Source of the DNA: Deltaproteobacteria bacterium
Lineage (GTDB): Bacteria > Desulfobacterota_E > Deferrimicrobia > Deferrimicrobiales > Deferrimicrobiaceae
Assembly (NCBI GenBank): GCA_023489025.1
Contig: JAMDCN010000129.1
Span: forward strand, 1 to 11,727
Length of the DNA: 11,727 bases
Direction of reading: 5' to 3'
The translations under genes and the position numbers were made by a program. Numbering within the stretch: the first letter of the stretch is position 1; every line of letters begins with the position of its first letter. Shown here piece after piece: positions 1 through 6,858 of this stretch. The notes under the pieces were generated by a model that did no database searches, was not told the origin of the DNA, and was given only the letters and a program-made list of their open reading frames with translations.

Positions 1-1
1 C

Positions 2-343
2 TGGCTGCGCGACCTGATCCACCTGTGCCGGTACCGGTTGGAGCAGAACAACGGGAACGGTGCGGACGCGCAGGTCATGGGGTGGGCGAGAGAAGCGCAA
101 AGGCTCTATGAGGAGCGGTACCTGAAGGCTCCGAACGATCCGATGGCGCCGGATGCCCTGTCCTACTACTCGGAAGCAAACCGGCTCCTTGGCGAAGGGG
201 TCCCGATGCAGGTGAAACTTCGGGTCGGCAACGAAGGGGAGCGGGAATTCATGGCGCAGTTCCGCACCAGCGCGGCCGCGGCTGAATTCATGGCGGGAAC
301 GATGAAGGCCACGGTCGGAAAGTACGAGGGAAGGTACATCTGA
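2..343 (+). CDS. Unrecognised head/connector-region protein, C-terminal part
   Basis: The frame is open from the first bases of the window, so this is the C-terminal 113 residues of a gene that begins upstream. A TTG at 38 could act as a start, but there is no reason to prefer it because codons before it (WLRDLIHL...) are in frame and read like protein. The visible part is probably helical, with a polar N-terminal half rich in Glu, Arg and Tyr and an Ala-rich stretch near the end. I see no catalytic motif or membrane segment. The stop (341-343) shares one base with the ATG of the next gene, which implies translational coupling. Its place just before a Gp36-like connector suggests a capsid-associated or head-tail joining protein, but I do not recognise the family. 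Confidence 0.75.
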   Translation, partial: WLRDLIHLCRYRLEQNNGNGADAQVMGWAREAQRLYEERYLKAPNDPMAPDALSYYSEANRLLGEGVPMQVKLRVGNEGEREFMAQFRTSAAAAEFMAGTMKATVGKYEGRYI

Positions 344-804
344 TGCTCTACACCACCGTAGACGCTTGGAAGACGCGATACCCGAAACTCGACGCCACGA
401 ACGCCACCTCCGCGACCCTCTACGGATACCTGGAGGAAGCATCCGACGAGGCGGACGGGTATCTCTCCACCGCGGGAATCACCGTCCCGGTTTCTCCCGC
501 CCCTCCCGTGCTCGTGGGGAAGGTCCAGGCGCTCGCCACGGTGTACTTTTTCGAACGCAACGTGCGGGAGGCGGGCAGGGACGCCGGAGTGGGCAAGATG
601 CGCTCCAGCGTCATGGACTGGTTCCAGTCCCTGATCGACAAGAAGACGACGCTGGTAGCCTCCGGCGGGGGAACACTCGGGGCGGGCGCCAAGGTATCGC
701 TGTGGACGAATCTGGACTCCTACACGCCGACTTTCGGCGGCTCCGATATCGTAGACGCCGAGGTAGATCCGGATCGGATCGACGATGAGGAGGATGCACG
801 GTAA
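343..804 (+). CDS. Head-tail connector-like protein (Gp36/DUF1320-like)
   Basis: This 153-residue protein has the layout of the Mu Gp36 / DUF1320 and gp6-like connector proteins. It opens with a short 'Y-T-T-x-D' segment. A helical part at about residues 26-48 follows (LEEASDEADGYL), like the conserved 'AsaeidgYL' region. After a proline-rich turn comes a second helix with ALATVYFFER. Members of these families sit in the neck between portal and tail. The last 20 or so residues are strongly acidic (DIVDAEVDPDRIDDEEDAR), which is unusual and could be a flexible tail contacting a basic partner. The start overlaps the previous stop by one base (TGATG), and its own TAA (802-804) overlaps the next ATG by one base. 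The family call rests on pattern resemblance only. Confidence 0.65.
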   Translation: MLYTTVDAWKTRYPKLDATNATSATLYGYLEEASDEADGYLSTAGITVPVSPAPPVLVGKVQALATVYFFERNVREAGRDAGVGKMRSSVMDWFQSLIDKKTTLVASGGGTLGAGAKVSLWTNLDSYTPTFGGSDIVDAEVDPDRIDDEEDAR

Positions 805-1415
805 TGGCGACTCCGGGCTCCTCCCGCGTCGAGATCCTGATCGGGGATCTGGATCTTCACCGGGTCGCCAAACAGTTGGGCGATACCCGTCCGATGTTCG
901 CCGCGCTCGGCATGGAACTCTTGAAAGAGGTCTACCGGAACTTCGAGGTAGGCGGTGCATGGAGCAAATGGGCGCCACTGCGACCCGGGACGATCCTGTC
1001 CCGACGCGCAGGCGGTTCCTCGAAGCCCCTGCAGGCGTCCGGACAACTCCGCGGCTCTTTCCGATCCGAGGCCGGGAAGGGACAGGTGCGGGTAGGCTCT
1101 CCATTGAAGATAGCGAAATACCATCAGGAAGGCCGCGGGATCTACGTAGGACAGCCGAAATGGGCGATCCTGCCGCGACGTGCGAAGGCCCTTGCATTCC
1201 CGTTCGCCGGAGGATCGCCGGTCGGCTCTCCTGGGAAGTTTTCGTCTTACGGCCACAAGAAGCGCAGCGCGAAGTTCCTTTCCGGCACGCCGATGGCGGT
1301 GGTTCGAAAGGTCATGCATCCCGGCTATCCTCCCCGGCCGATGCTTCCTCCGGAGGCGATTGCGCTGCGGCTGGCGCAGGGCGTCATCTCCGAGATGCTG
1401 AAGGGCGGGAAGTAG
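804..1415 (+). CDS. Phage virion morphogenesis protein (Mu gpG / Phage_tail_S-like)
   Basis: The 203-residue product carries the hallmarks of the phage virion morphogenesis family (PF05069-type). W56-x-P-L-x-P-x-T is followed by a basic segment, then PLQASGQL (75-82), a VGS turn (97-99), YHQEG (106-110) and a PPRPMLP segment (176-182) before a C-terminal amphipathic helix. Known members act in tail completion or head-tail joining inside the assembling virion. Compared with the usual pattern there is extra sequence at about 115-165 (aromatic and Lys/Arg-rich, with PFAGGSPVGSPGKF) between the HQEG and PPR motifs. The ATG at 804 shares its first base with the upstream stop. The next gene starts directly after its TAG (1413-1415). 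The family is fairly clear; the exact virion position is inferred. Confidence 0.78.
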   Translation: MATPGSSRVEILIGDLDLHRVAKQLGDTRPMFAALGMELLKEVYRNFEVGGAWSKWAPLRPGTILSRRAGGSSKPLQASGQLRGSFRSEAGKGQVRVGSPLKIAKYHQEGRGIYVGQPKWAILPRRAKALAFPFAGGSPVGSPGKFSSYGHKKRSAKFLSGTPMAVVRKVMHPGYPPRPMLPPEAIALRLAQGVISEMLKGGK

Positions 1416-1844
1416 ATGGCGATCAATTACGAGGACGTCACGCAGGCCATCGTCGACCTGATCCAGAACGCCATCCCCTCTGCGAAGGTACTGATGGAGC
1501 CCGCCGAGGTGGGAACGACCACCGGGCCGGAAATCGGGGTGACGCTTACCGGCGAGGAAAACACCGAGGAGAACATCGGCAGCGCGGATCCGTACCAGAC
1601 GACGCTCCGATACTCCCTGCTTTGTTCCGAGTATTCCGTAGACGGAGTGCTGGAGGCGATCAAGAAGCGGAACGTGCTGGTGAACCTCGTGCGGCAGGCG
1701 GTGAAGGAAGATTCCAACCGGAACCTCTCCGGAAAAGTCGATTGGACGCAGCTTGGGCGGATCGAATATGAAACCGCGCAGGGAGAGACGGCGGATTTCT
1801 GGGCTGCCGCCAATATCGAACTGCTCGTAACCCTGATGGCCTGA
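1416..1844 (+). CDS. Putative tail terminator / tail completion protein
   Basis: This 142-residue protein begins at the base after the stop of the virion morphogenesis gene. It has a mixed alpha/beta pattern: an N-terminal helix (YEDVTQAIVDLIQNAIPSA), beta segments around EIGVTLTGEE, an aromatic strand (TTLRYSLLC), another helix (DGVLEAIKKRNVLVNLVRQA) and a final strand (FWAAANIELLVTLMA). Size, predicted fold order and position between the morphogenesis protein and the tail tube gene fit a tail terminator, the ring that caps the finished tube and binds the neck. There is no strict sequence motif for these proteins, so the call depends mainly on gene order. A minor tail protein is the main alternative. 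Confidence 0.55.
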   Translation: MAINYEDVTQAIVDLIQNAIPSAKVLMEPAEVGTTTGPEIGVTLTGEENTEENIGSADPYQTTLRYSLLCSEYSVDGVLEAIKKRNVLVNLVRQAVKEDSNRNLSGKVDWTQLGRIEYETAQGETADFWAAANIELLVTLMA

Positions 1845-1855
1845 AGAAGGAAATC

Positions 1856-2350
1856 ATGCTGGACAAAGAGGACATTCTTAGATTTCTAAAGAAAATAGAT
1901 ATTGATACAAACGGTCCGGACGATTGTTGGCCTTGGCTTGGCTATAAAAGAAAGGATGGCTACGGGCGTTTTTGGGTTCATGGCAATTATTGTTACGCAC
2001 ACCGCATATCGTATGAAGTCTTCAACGGTGAAATTGATAACGTATTATTTGTAGATCATAAATGCAGGAACAGGATATGCGTGAGGCCAGACCATTTGAG
2101 ACTTGTTGACGCACGAACTAATTGCCTTGAAAACAGCCATTCTATCCCGAATATTAATTCTCTTAAAACTCATTGTCCTAATGGGCATGAGTATTCAAAA
2201 GAAAATACATATATTCATCCAGATAAAAGTAGGCGTTGCAGAAACTGTCGCATGGAGCGCAAGGAGAGATGGCATAGGGAAAATCGGGGAAAGTATAACG
2301 AATACCAAAGGGCTTATAGAACAAAAGTATACGCCCAAATAGGGAGGTGA
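1856..2350 (+). CDS. HNH homing endonuclease, free-standing
   Basis: This 164-residue protein is an HNH_3-type endonuclease. The N-terminal region has DDCWPWLGY (22-30) and GYGRFW (35-40), then AHR-x-SYE. The core is VDHKC-x-NR-x-CV-x-PDHL with H68, N72 and H80 as the likely HNH residues and C70/C75 as possible zinc ligands. A C-terminal zinc-ribbon-like part has C107-x3-H111 and C128-x2-C131, followed by a basic tail that probably contacts DNA. Proteins of this type cut allelic DNA to copy themselves and are usually not needed by the phage. The gene is clearly AT-rich (two hand-counted 60-base lines give 35% and 30% GC, against about 70% in a line of a neighbouring gene), a sign of recent acquisition. 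An AGAAGG ribosome-binding site precedes the ATG. No intron or interrupted gene is visible around it. Confidence 0.93.
   Translation: MLDKEDILRFLKKIDIDTNGPDDCWPWLGYKRKDGYGRFWVHGNYCYAHRISYEVFNGEIDNVLFVDHKCRNRICVRPDHLRLVDARTNCLENSHSIPNINSLKTHCPNGHEYSKENTYIHPDKSRRCRNCRMERKERWHRENRGKYNEYQRAYRTKVYAQIGR
2342..2350 (+). promoter_or_regulatory. Strong ribosome-binding site of the tail tube gene
   Basis: GGGAGGTGA is a near-perfect Shine-Dalgarno sequence at ideal distance from the ATG at 2355. Its last three bases are the stop codon of the homing endonuclease, so the endonuclease ends exactly inside the signal that drives a protein needed in many copies per tail. Confidence 0.85.
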
Positions 2351-2354
2351 GAAC

Positions 2355-3341
2355 ATGCCCGGATTCGGAAGCAATGCGTACCTGGCAGTCTGCAGGCAGA
2401 ACAGCGCGGGGGCAACCGCTCCGTCCTCGTGGTACAACGTACCGTTCGCGAACCACGGCCTGGACTGGAACCCGGAGGAGTTGCTCGATGACTCCATCAC
2501 CGGGAACCCGGATACGCCGAACCGGGTCTTGGGCTACACGAGGGCCGCTGGCCCCATCGTGGCGAACGTCCACCCGATCATTCTGGGGCATTTCCTGCGT
2601 GGTTTGTGCGGGCAGTCCTCTCCCGCGGCGGCGGGAGCTGCTTTCGTCCACACGTTCAACCCCGTTTCAGGTGACTTCTCCGGCGTGGAGACGTTGCCTC
2701 CCTACGCCTTTCAGGTACACCAAGGGGATTCCTCGGTCAACTCCTCGTTCCTTTACCAGGACGCCTACGTGAACACGTTCGAGTTGTCCGTGGCGGCGGG
2801 TGCCTACGTTCGCGGAACATGGGGCGTTATCGGGAAGGAATGCACGCTGATGACGAAGGCGGTTCCTCCGGCGTGGGATGCAGGGATCAACCCGTTCAAA
2901 TGGTCGCAGGCGTCCCTCCAGATCGGCGGGGCGGCGGTGACGCGGTACCGGGATTTCCGGTTCATCTTCGACAACCGGATCGCGGGGCAGGACCGGATCA
3001 ACAATACGACCGCTCCGGCCTATCACTTCCGGGACGGTTTCCGATCGTTCGCCCGGTTCTCAGGCACGGCGGATATAGCACAGACTGATTGGCTGAACGT
3101 GAAGAACGAGACGGCGCTTGCGATCGATGTCTACGTAAAGGGGGCGCTTTCCATTTCCTCCGGCTACAACGAATACCTGCGGCTGCAGGTGCCGCGCCTG
3201 AAACTCACCAAGCATCCGACCGCCGTGGCAGGTCCCGGAATCGTCACCGTGACGATCGAGGGGATGGCGGAATACCACTCGGGAAGCGGAACAGTCTGCA
3301 CGTTCACTCTCTGCAACACGTTCGCCGATTACAACGCTTGA
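2355..3341 (+). CDS. Tail tube protein (major tail protein)
   Basis: This 328-residue, beta-rich protein has the profile of a siphovirus tail tube protein. It is low in Cys, rich in Gly, Ala, Phe and Tyr, and has alternating hydrophobic strands. Examples are YVRGTWGVIGKE, then an 'F-x-W-x-Q-A-x-L-x-I-G' segment, a YRDFRFIFDNRI strand, and LRLQVPRLKLTK near the end followed by VTVTIEGMAEYH. That last 'basic strand, Pro, then T-V-T-I-E-G' arrangement is common to large tube proteins. Its very strong ribosome-binding site, its place between the terminator and the chaperone/tape measure genes, and the absence of a sheath gene all support the call. At 328 residues it is longer than lambda gpV and closer to the long tube-protein family. 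The product would form stacked rings around the tape measure. Confidence 0.8.
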   Translation: MPGFGSNAYLAVCRQNSAGATAPSSWYNVPFANHGLDWNPEELLDDSITGNPDTPNRVLGYTRAAGPIVANVHPIILGHFLRGLCGQSSPAAAGAAFVHTFNPVSGDFSGVETLPPYAFQVHQGDSSVNSSFLYQDAYVNTFELSVAAGAYVRGTWGVIGKECTLMTKAVPPAWDAGINPFKWSQASLQIGGAAVTRYRDFRFIFDNRIAGQDRINNTTAPAYHFRDGFRSFARFSGTADIAQTDWLNVKNETALAIDVYVKGALSISSGYNEYLRLQVPRLKLTKHPTAVAGPGIVTVTIEGMAEYHSGSGTVCTFTLCNTFADYNA

Positions 3342-3357
3342 TCCAACCGGGTGGGTC

Positions 3358-3422
3358 GAAGGTGGCGGGACACCTGGGGAGGTTCGCTTCTCCGACCTTC
3401 CCGGTCCGGATCGCCCATTCGG
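3358..3422 (+). other. Structured intergenic RNA between tube and chaperone genes
   Basis: The 151-base gap at 3342-3492 has no convincing reading frame, but two hairpins can be drawn. In the first, 3376-3382 pairs with 3387-3393 around a TTCG tetraloop (7 bp, two G-U pairs), and GAAGGT (3358-3363) with ACCTTC (3395-3400) could form an outer stem. In the second, CCGGAT (3406-3411) pairs with ATTCGG (3417-3422) around CGCCC. No T-run follows either, so these do not look like ordinary intrinsic terminators. They could slow read-through, mark an RNA processing site or protect the abundant tube message; this is inference from pairing alone. I see no convincing promoter in the gap. Confidence 0.4.
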
Positions 3423-3481
3423 GATCAGGCGCAATAATCCGGGCTGCCGTTCGAGTCGGCGCCCACTCGCCCATCATAAAC

Positions 3482-3489
3482 AGGAGGAG
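3482..3489 (+). promoter_or_regulatory. Ribosome-binding site of the tail chaperone gene
   Basis: AGGAGGAG lies three bases before the ATG at 3493 when counted from its last base, or six to eight when the first AGGAG is used. This supports 3493 as the start. Confidence 0.75.
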
Positions 3490-3492
3490 ACG

Positions 3493-3873
3493 ATGAGCAA
3501 AACGTTCGCGGAATGGAAGAAGGAACGCCGGACGACGATTACATTGCCGTCTGGAATCGAGGCGGAACTGCGCCTGCCGTCCGGATTCAAGCTCGCCACG
3601 TTGGGGCCGCTACCCATGATCGAATCAACTGATGACGGTCGCGGAGTCGCGATCGCGAGGCGGTATATAGATACCTGCTTGGTAAGACTCTCGGAGGAAA
3701 GAGATCCCATCAGCCGTGGGTTGATCGAACCGGACGATTTTACGCTTGATGATGTCAACGCGATCGTAGATGCCGTGATCAGCCTCATGCCGAAGCGAGA
3801 GGTGGTCGACGAAGCCGTCCCTTTGGCCGACACGGTCTCCCCGCAAGAGTCGCCCGTCTCCTTGACGGAGTAG
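3493..3873 (+). CDS. Tail assembly chaperone, short (gpG-like) form
   Basis: This 126-residue product starts after a strong ribosome-binding site. It opens with a basic segment (FAEWKKERRTT) and a beta hairpin (ITLPSGIEAELRLPSGFKLATL), then helices: an ARRYIDTCLVRL segment, a loop, and DDVNAIVDAVISLMP. This is the usual layout of the tail assembly chaperone encoded right before a tape measure gene, equivalent to lambda gpG. Such proteins coat the unfolded tape measure and recruit tube subunits, and are absent from the finished virion. The end of the frame (LADTVSPQESPVSLTE) is low-complexity. A second open frame in the -1 phase overlaps it and continues to the tape measure start, giving the long form described separately. 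Confidence 0.82.
   Translation: MSKTFAEWKKERRTTITLPSGIEAELRLPSGFKLATLGPLPMIESTDDGRGVAIARRYIDTCLVRLSEERDPISRGLIEPDDFTLDDVNAIVDAVISLMPKREVVDEAVPLADTVSPQESPVSLTE
3819..3825 (+). promoter_or_regulatory. Candidate -1 programmed frameshift site CCCTTTG
   Basis: C CCT TTG has the X-XXY-YYZ form in the zero frame (codons CCT at 3820-3822, TTG at 3823-3825). It is the only such heptamer I found between the last -1-frame stop (TGA, 3750-3752) and the zero-frame stop (TAG, 3871-3873). Slipping back one base leaves the tRNAs on CCC and TTT, and translation continues at GGC (3825). It has the same form as lambda's GGGAAAG site between G and T. I see no strong hairpin at the usual distance; only a 5-bp stem at 3854-3868 (CCGTC/GACGG) further on. 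Confidence 0.7.
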
Positions 3874-4007
3874 CGCAACGCTACCACGTCCGCCCCTCTG
3901 CCCTGATGGAGGGGCCGTACCGTAACCTTCTCTTCGACATGGAAGTGGCTCTCGACGCTCAGGATCAGGATAAGAAGGAGCGGGAATGGCTGGACGAAAC
4001 GAGATAG
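3825..4007 (+). CDS. Frameshift extension (gpT-like) of the tail assembly chaperone
   Basis: The -1 frame is open from 3753 to the TAG at 4005-4007 and reads as real protein after the slip. A helical part (ARVARLLDGVAQRY) is followed by HVRPSALMEGPYRN, LLFDMEVALDAQD and a charged end (KKEREWLDETR). The 'Y-x-x-x-P-S-A-L...' turn and the final 'fd-x-x-v-a' helix are typical of the second half of tail chaperone pairs, corresponding to lambda T. No separate start with a good ribosome-binding site is apparent before this core, so it is best read as a fusion: residues 1-111 of the short form plus 60 residues, 171 in all. The end overlaps the tape measure start by 22 bases, a common arrangement. In lambda the long form links the chaperone to tube subunits during assembly. 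Confidence 0.75.
   Translation, partial: GRHGLPARVARLLDGVAQRYHVRPSALMEGPYRNLLFDMEVALDAQDQDKKEREWLDETR
3975..3980 (+). promoter_or_regulatory. Ribosome-binding site of the tape measure gene
   Basis: AAGGAG lies five bases before the ATG at 3986, inside the end of the frameshifted chaperone frame. It fixes the tape measure start and couples its translation to ribosomes that have used the -1 frame. Confidence 0.75.
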
Positions 4008-6256
4008 AACTCCTCATAAAAGCCCGGGATGAAGCCAGCCGGGCGATTGATGGAGTCAACCGGAAAGTCCGGGAACTCGAAGGTTCCGCCGGTCCCGCCT
4101 CCGGTGCGCTCGGGAACGTGGAATCCGGCATGTCCGGAGTAAGTGCGTCCGCCACGATAATGACGGCGGGTATTGTCGCAGCAGGCGTGGCGCTTACAGC
4201 GTTCTATTCTGCTGCCCAAAAGGGTCTTAAATCCATCGACGATCTGCGTCTCGCTCAGGCATCGATGGCGTCCGCCGCCGCGTCGAACGATCCGAACAAG
4301 CCGTGGGAGGAAGTGTACGCCACGACGGGGCGGATCGTGGAGAAGGTGTACGAACTCGACCGGGCGTTTATCGGCACGGGCGATGAACTGCTGATCCTTT
4401 CCGATTCGATGGTCACCTTCGGGATGGGGATCGACCTTTCCACGAAGAAGCAACAGGATCAGTTTGTCGCGTTCGCCAACATGATCAAGATGATGACCCG
4501 CGGGCAGGATTTCCAGCGGCAGGCGTTCCAGGAGGTCCGCTCCCTGATGGAGGGTGCGGACGTTCAAGGGGCGCTCCTTGTAAAGAAGCTGGAAGCCGCA
4601 GGCGTCAACGTCAAGGCGATGGTGCCTTTGTGGCGGGAGCAGGGAGTCCTCCTCGAAAAGATCATGGAGATCCTGCCCGGCTACGCGCAGGGAAGCAAGG
4701 AAGTAGAAAATACCCTTCAGGCGCAGAAATCCTCGCTTGAGACGATAACGTTCAAAATCCTACGGGAAGGGATGGCCCCGGCATACGAGGACATTACCGA
4801 ACTCGTGAAGAAGATCAACGATTCCCTGATGGATCAGAACGGGTTGACGGAAAAGGGGAAAATTCTTGTCGATGGGTTGAGGCTCGCATGGGTAGCCGTC
4901 TCCACGCCTATCAGCGCGGCGGCGAAGGCATTGGATTGGCTCCTACAGGGAACGGTTGCTTATTACAACGTCACGAAGAATCTTGTGGCGGCAGCAAAGG
5001 ATAGATTGAATATCGGGAGCAGCATCGGCGGGATGAGCCAATCTGATTGGTCCGCATCGATGGCGGCTGAGATGGGATACGACATTGCACCTGGCGGGTT
5101 GAAGCTGGATCCCAGTAAAAACAGGGGAGAATCCGACGAGGCGAAGCGGGCTCGCGAGAAGGCGGCAAAGGACCGGGAGCGGGAGACGAAGAAGCTCCAT
5201 GAAGCCCTGATCGGCTACGAGGTGGAGTTCTGGAAGAACTACGACAAGGCGATCATCGACGGGAACGAGGCGATCAATAAATACACCCGGGACCAGCTCG
5301 CCAAGCGTATCGAGATGGAGCGCAAGGGAGCCGAGCGGCAGGAGGAATTGAATCTCCGACTGAAGGCTCTCCGGGACGAGGCTGCGACCCCGGTAAAGTG
5401 GCCGTGGAACGAGCGGGATGTCACCCTCATGGAACGGATGAACGAAGAGTCCGTCAAGTTCGCCGAGAATGTACGCAGGCTCAATAAGGAATTCGACGCA
5501 AGCGAGCGAGGCGAAGGCCCGTTGATGACGAAGGATCAGTACGAGAAGGCGTTCAGGGCGTATCAGGACGCCTACGGAGCCGCCTTGGGCAAGGTGCGCG
5601 AGGAAACGGATGTCACGACACAGCACGTCGCAGATGCATGGGATGAGTTGTTCAACGGCCTCGGCGGGGAAATGTCGGATGTCTTCTTCGACGCCTTCAA
5701 GGGGAAACTGGATTCCTTGAGCGATTACATGGATCGGTTCACCGATATCGTGCGCCGTGCATGGGCGAATCTCATCTCCGACATGATCACAGAGCAACTG
5801 AAGCTCTCCTTTGGCGGCGATCTCAAATCCGGCCTGTCATCGCTTGCGGGACTCTTCGGCGGAGGGGGAGGCGGATCCTCCGCAGCTCTCGCGGAAGTCG
5901 GCGGGATGACGGAAGGATTGTCGATGTTCTACGGGTACAAGCATGGTGGGATCGTGCCGGGTGGATTCATGCCGATCCGGGCGTTCGCAGGTGGGGGTAT
6001 CGCGGACCGTCCTACCTTCGGAATTGTCGGGGAGGGCGGGGATTCCGAGGCGGTGATTCCGCTCAAGGGTGGCAAGGTACCCGTGGAGATGCGCGGAGGG
6101 GGTACAACGGTAAATAATAATTTCACGATCGTAGCGGCGGATACTAGGGACATGGATCGACTTCTCATGGATCGCCGCGGCCTGATCGTCGGCATGGTGG
6201 CCGATGGGATGAGGAACGCATCTCCGTTGCGTGACAGCATGCGTAGGAGCATGTAG
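3986..6256 (+). CDS. Tail tape measure protein
   Basis: This 756-residue protein is the longest between the chaperone and tip genes. The N-terminus (NEIELLIKARDEASRAIDGVN) is typical of tape measures. A hydrophobic Ala/Gly-rich stretch at about 52-75 could insert in the host membrane during DNA delivery. A long, mostly helical part follows, highly charged at about 382-500 (runs of K/R/E), consistent with a rod. A Gly-rich run (about residues 628-640) precedes a C-terminal domain with an HGGIVPGG segment, then GEGGDSEAVIPL (682-693). The latter 'GE-x-G-x-E-A-v-I-P-L' motif marks the C-terminal region of the lambda-type tape measure family. The protein sets tail length and leaves ahead of the DNA. 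With the common figure of about 0.15 nm per residue, it predicts a tail near 110 nm. Confidence 0.93.
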   Translation: MAGRNEIELLIKARDEASRAIDGVNRKVRELEGSAGPASGALGNVESGMSGVSASATIMTAGIVAAGVALTAFYSAAQKGLKSIDDLRLAQASMASAAASNDPNKPWEEVYATTGRIVEKVYELDRAFIGTGDELLILSDSMVTFGMGIDLSTKKQQDQFVAFANMIKMMTRGQDFQRQAFQEVRSLMEGADVQGALLVKKLEAAGVNVKAMVPLWREQGVLLEKIMEILPGYAQGSKEVENTLQAQKSSLETITFKILREGMAPAYEDITELVKKINDSLMDQNGLTEKGKILVDGLRLAWVAVSTPISAAAKALDWLLQGTVAYYNVTKNLVAAAKDRLNIGSSIGGMSQSDWSASMAAEMGYDIAPGGLKLDPSKNRGESDEAKRAREKAAKDRERETKKLHEALIGYEVEFWKNYDKAIIDGNEAINKYTRDQLAKRIEMERKGAERQEELNLRLKALRDEAATPVKWPWNERDVTLMERMNEESVKFAENVRRLNKEFDASERGEGPLMTKDQYEKAFRAYQDAYGAALGKVREETDVTTQHVADAWDELFNGLGGEMSDVFFDAFKGKLDSLSDYMDRFTDIVRRAWANLISDMITEQLKLSFGGDLKSGLSSLAGLFGGGGGGSSAALAEVGGMTEGLSMFYGYKHGGIVPGGFMPIRAFAGGGIADRPTFGIVGEGGDSEAVIPLKGGKVPVEMRGGGTTVNNNFTIVAADTRDMDRLLMDRRGLIVGMVADGMRNASPLRDSMRRSM

Positions 6257-6258
6257 GG

Positions 6259-6858
6259 ATGCCGAAGCAGTTTCTCGACATCACGCCCTCCTATCCGTTG
6301 CGGGAGATCGAGTTCTGGCGCGTGCTGGTGGCAGAGGCCGAATCCGGGAAGGAAGTCCGGACCACGCGCTGGAATTTCCCCCGCCGTGACTGGGATCTGA
6401 CGTGGCGCCTCGCGGTCCGGACCACGGAGCGGGAGCCGATCCTTTCCGTGCTGCGGAAGGCCAAGGGGGGAAACGACACCTTCTTCTGGAAGGAACCGTA
6501 CCCGACGACGCGGGACGACATTTACATCGGCACCGGGACTGGCTCGCGGACGAACTGGGTCCTACCGGTGTGGGCGGCGGAATCCTACACGCTATACGTA
6601 AATTCCGTGATCTACACGGCCGGGTCACAGTATGCCGTTACCTCCTATGGCAGCGCGAACAGTCAGCACATATTTTTGATCACTTCCCCTACGCCGGTCG
6701 CGGGCGAGGCGATCCATTGCTCCTACCTGAATGGCTATTACACTCCGCTGGTGCGGCAACTCTCGCCGTTCCAGTCGTCGCTTGTTCCTCCGGGATGGAC
6801 GAAGAACGACATCACGCTGACGTTCCGTGAACCCAAGGAGGATATGCCCGAATCATGA
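6259..6858 (+). CDS. Distal tail protein (DUF2460-like, GTA gp12 position)
   Basis: This 199-residue protein follows the tape measure after a two-base gap. Its first 90 residues fit DUF2460: a 'P-x-Y-P' N-terminus, then SGKEVRTTRW (29-38), PRRDWDLTWRL, a helix (EPILSVLRKAKG) and FFWKEP (75-80), where family members usually have 'F-x-F-x-D'. The remainder (about 88-199) starts with YIGTGTGSRTNWVLP, then 'LYVNSVIYT' and a 'P-x-x-G-x-x-I-H-x-S-Y' strand. This is a beta-sandwich module often attached to phage tip proteins. In GTA the matching protein forms the ring joining tube and baseplate, and the same role is likely here. A GGAG ribosome-binding site lies in the end of the tape measure gene. 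Its stop overlaps the next ATG as ATGA. Confidence 0.72.
   Translation: MPKQFLDITPSYPLREIEFWRVLVAEAESGKEVRTTRWNFPRRDWDLTWRLAVRTTEREPILSVLRKAKGGNDTFFWKEPYPTTRDDIYIGTGTGSRTNWVLPVWAAESYTLYVNSVIYTAGSQYAVTSYGSANSQHIFLITSPTPVAGEAIHCSYLNGYYTPLVRQLSPFQSSLVPPGWTKNDITLTFREPKEDMPES

Noticed and set aside
166..1197. A 343-codon open frame on the - strand
   Set aside because: It lies opposite three well-supported + strand genes, is extremely rich in Arg, Gly, Ser and Pro, and has no recognisable motif. Long antisense frames are common in GC-rich DNA.
785..1771. A 328-codon + strand open frame overlapping the morphogenesis and terminator genes
   Set aside because: The product is Arg/Gly/Asp-rich with no strand or helix pattern, while the overlapped frames have family motifs and neat start-stop overlaps.
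1845..2354. Group I intron carrying the HNH gene
   Set aside because: The flanking terminator and tube genes are each complete with their own start and stop, so nothing is interrupted that splicing would need to rejoin.
3342..3492. Intrinsic terminator or new promoter in the tube-chaperone gap
   Set aside because: The hairpins have no T-run after them, and no -35/-10 pair with acceptable spacing was found. Kept only as a structured region.
4943..5797. A 284-codon open frame on the - strand inside the tape measure gene
   Set aside because: It is antisense to the helical part of a clear tape measure. Its Leu/Val/Ile-rich look is the complement of charged helix codons.
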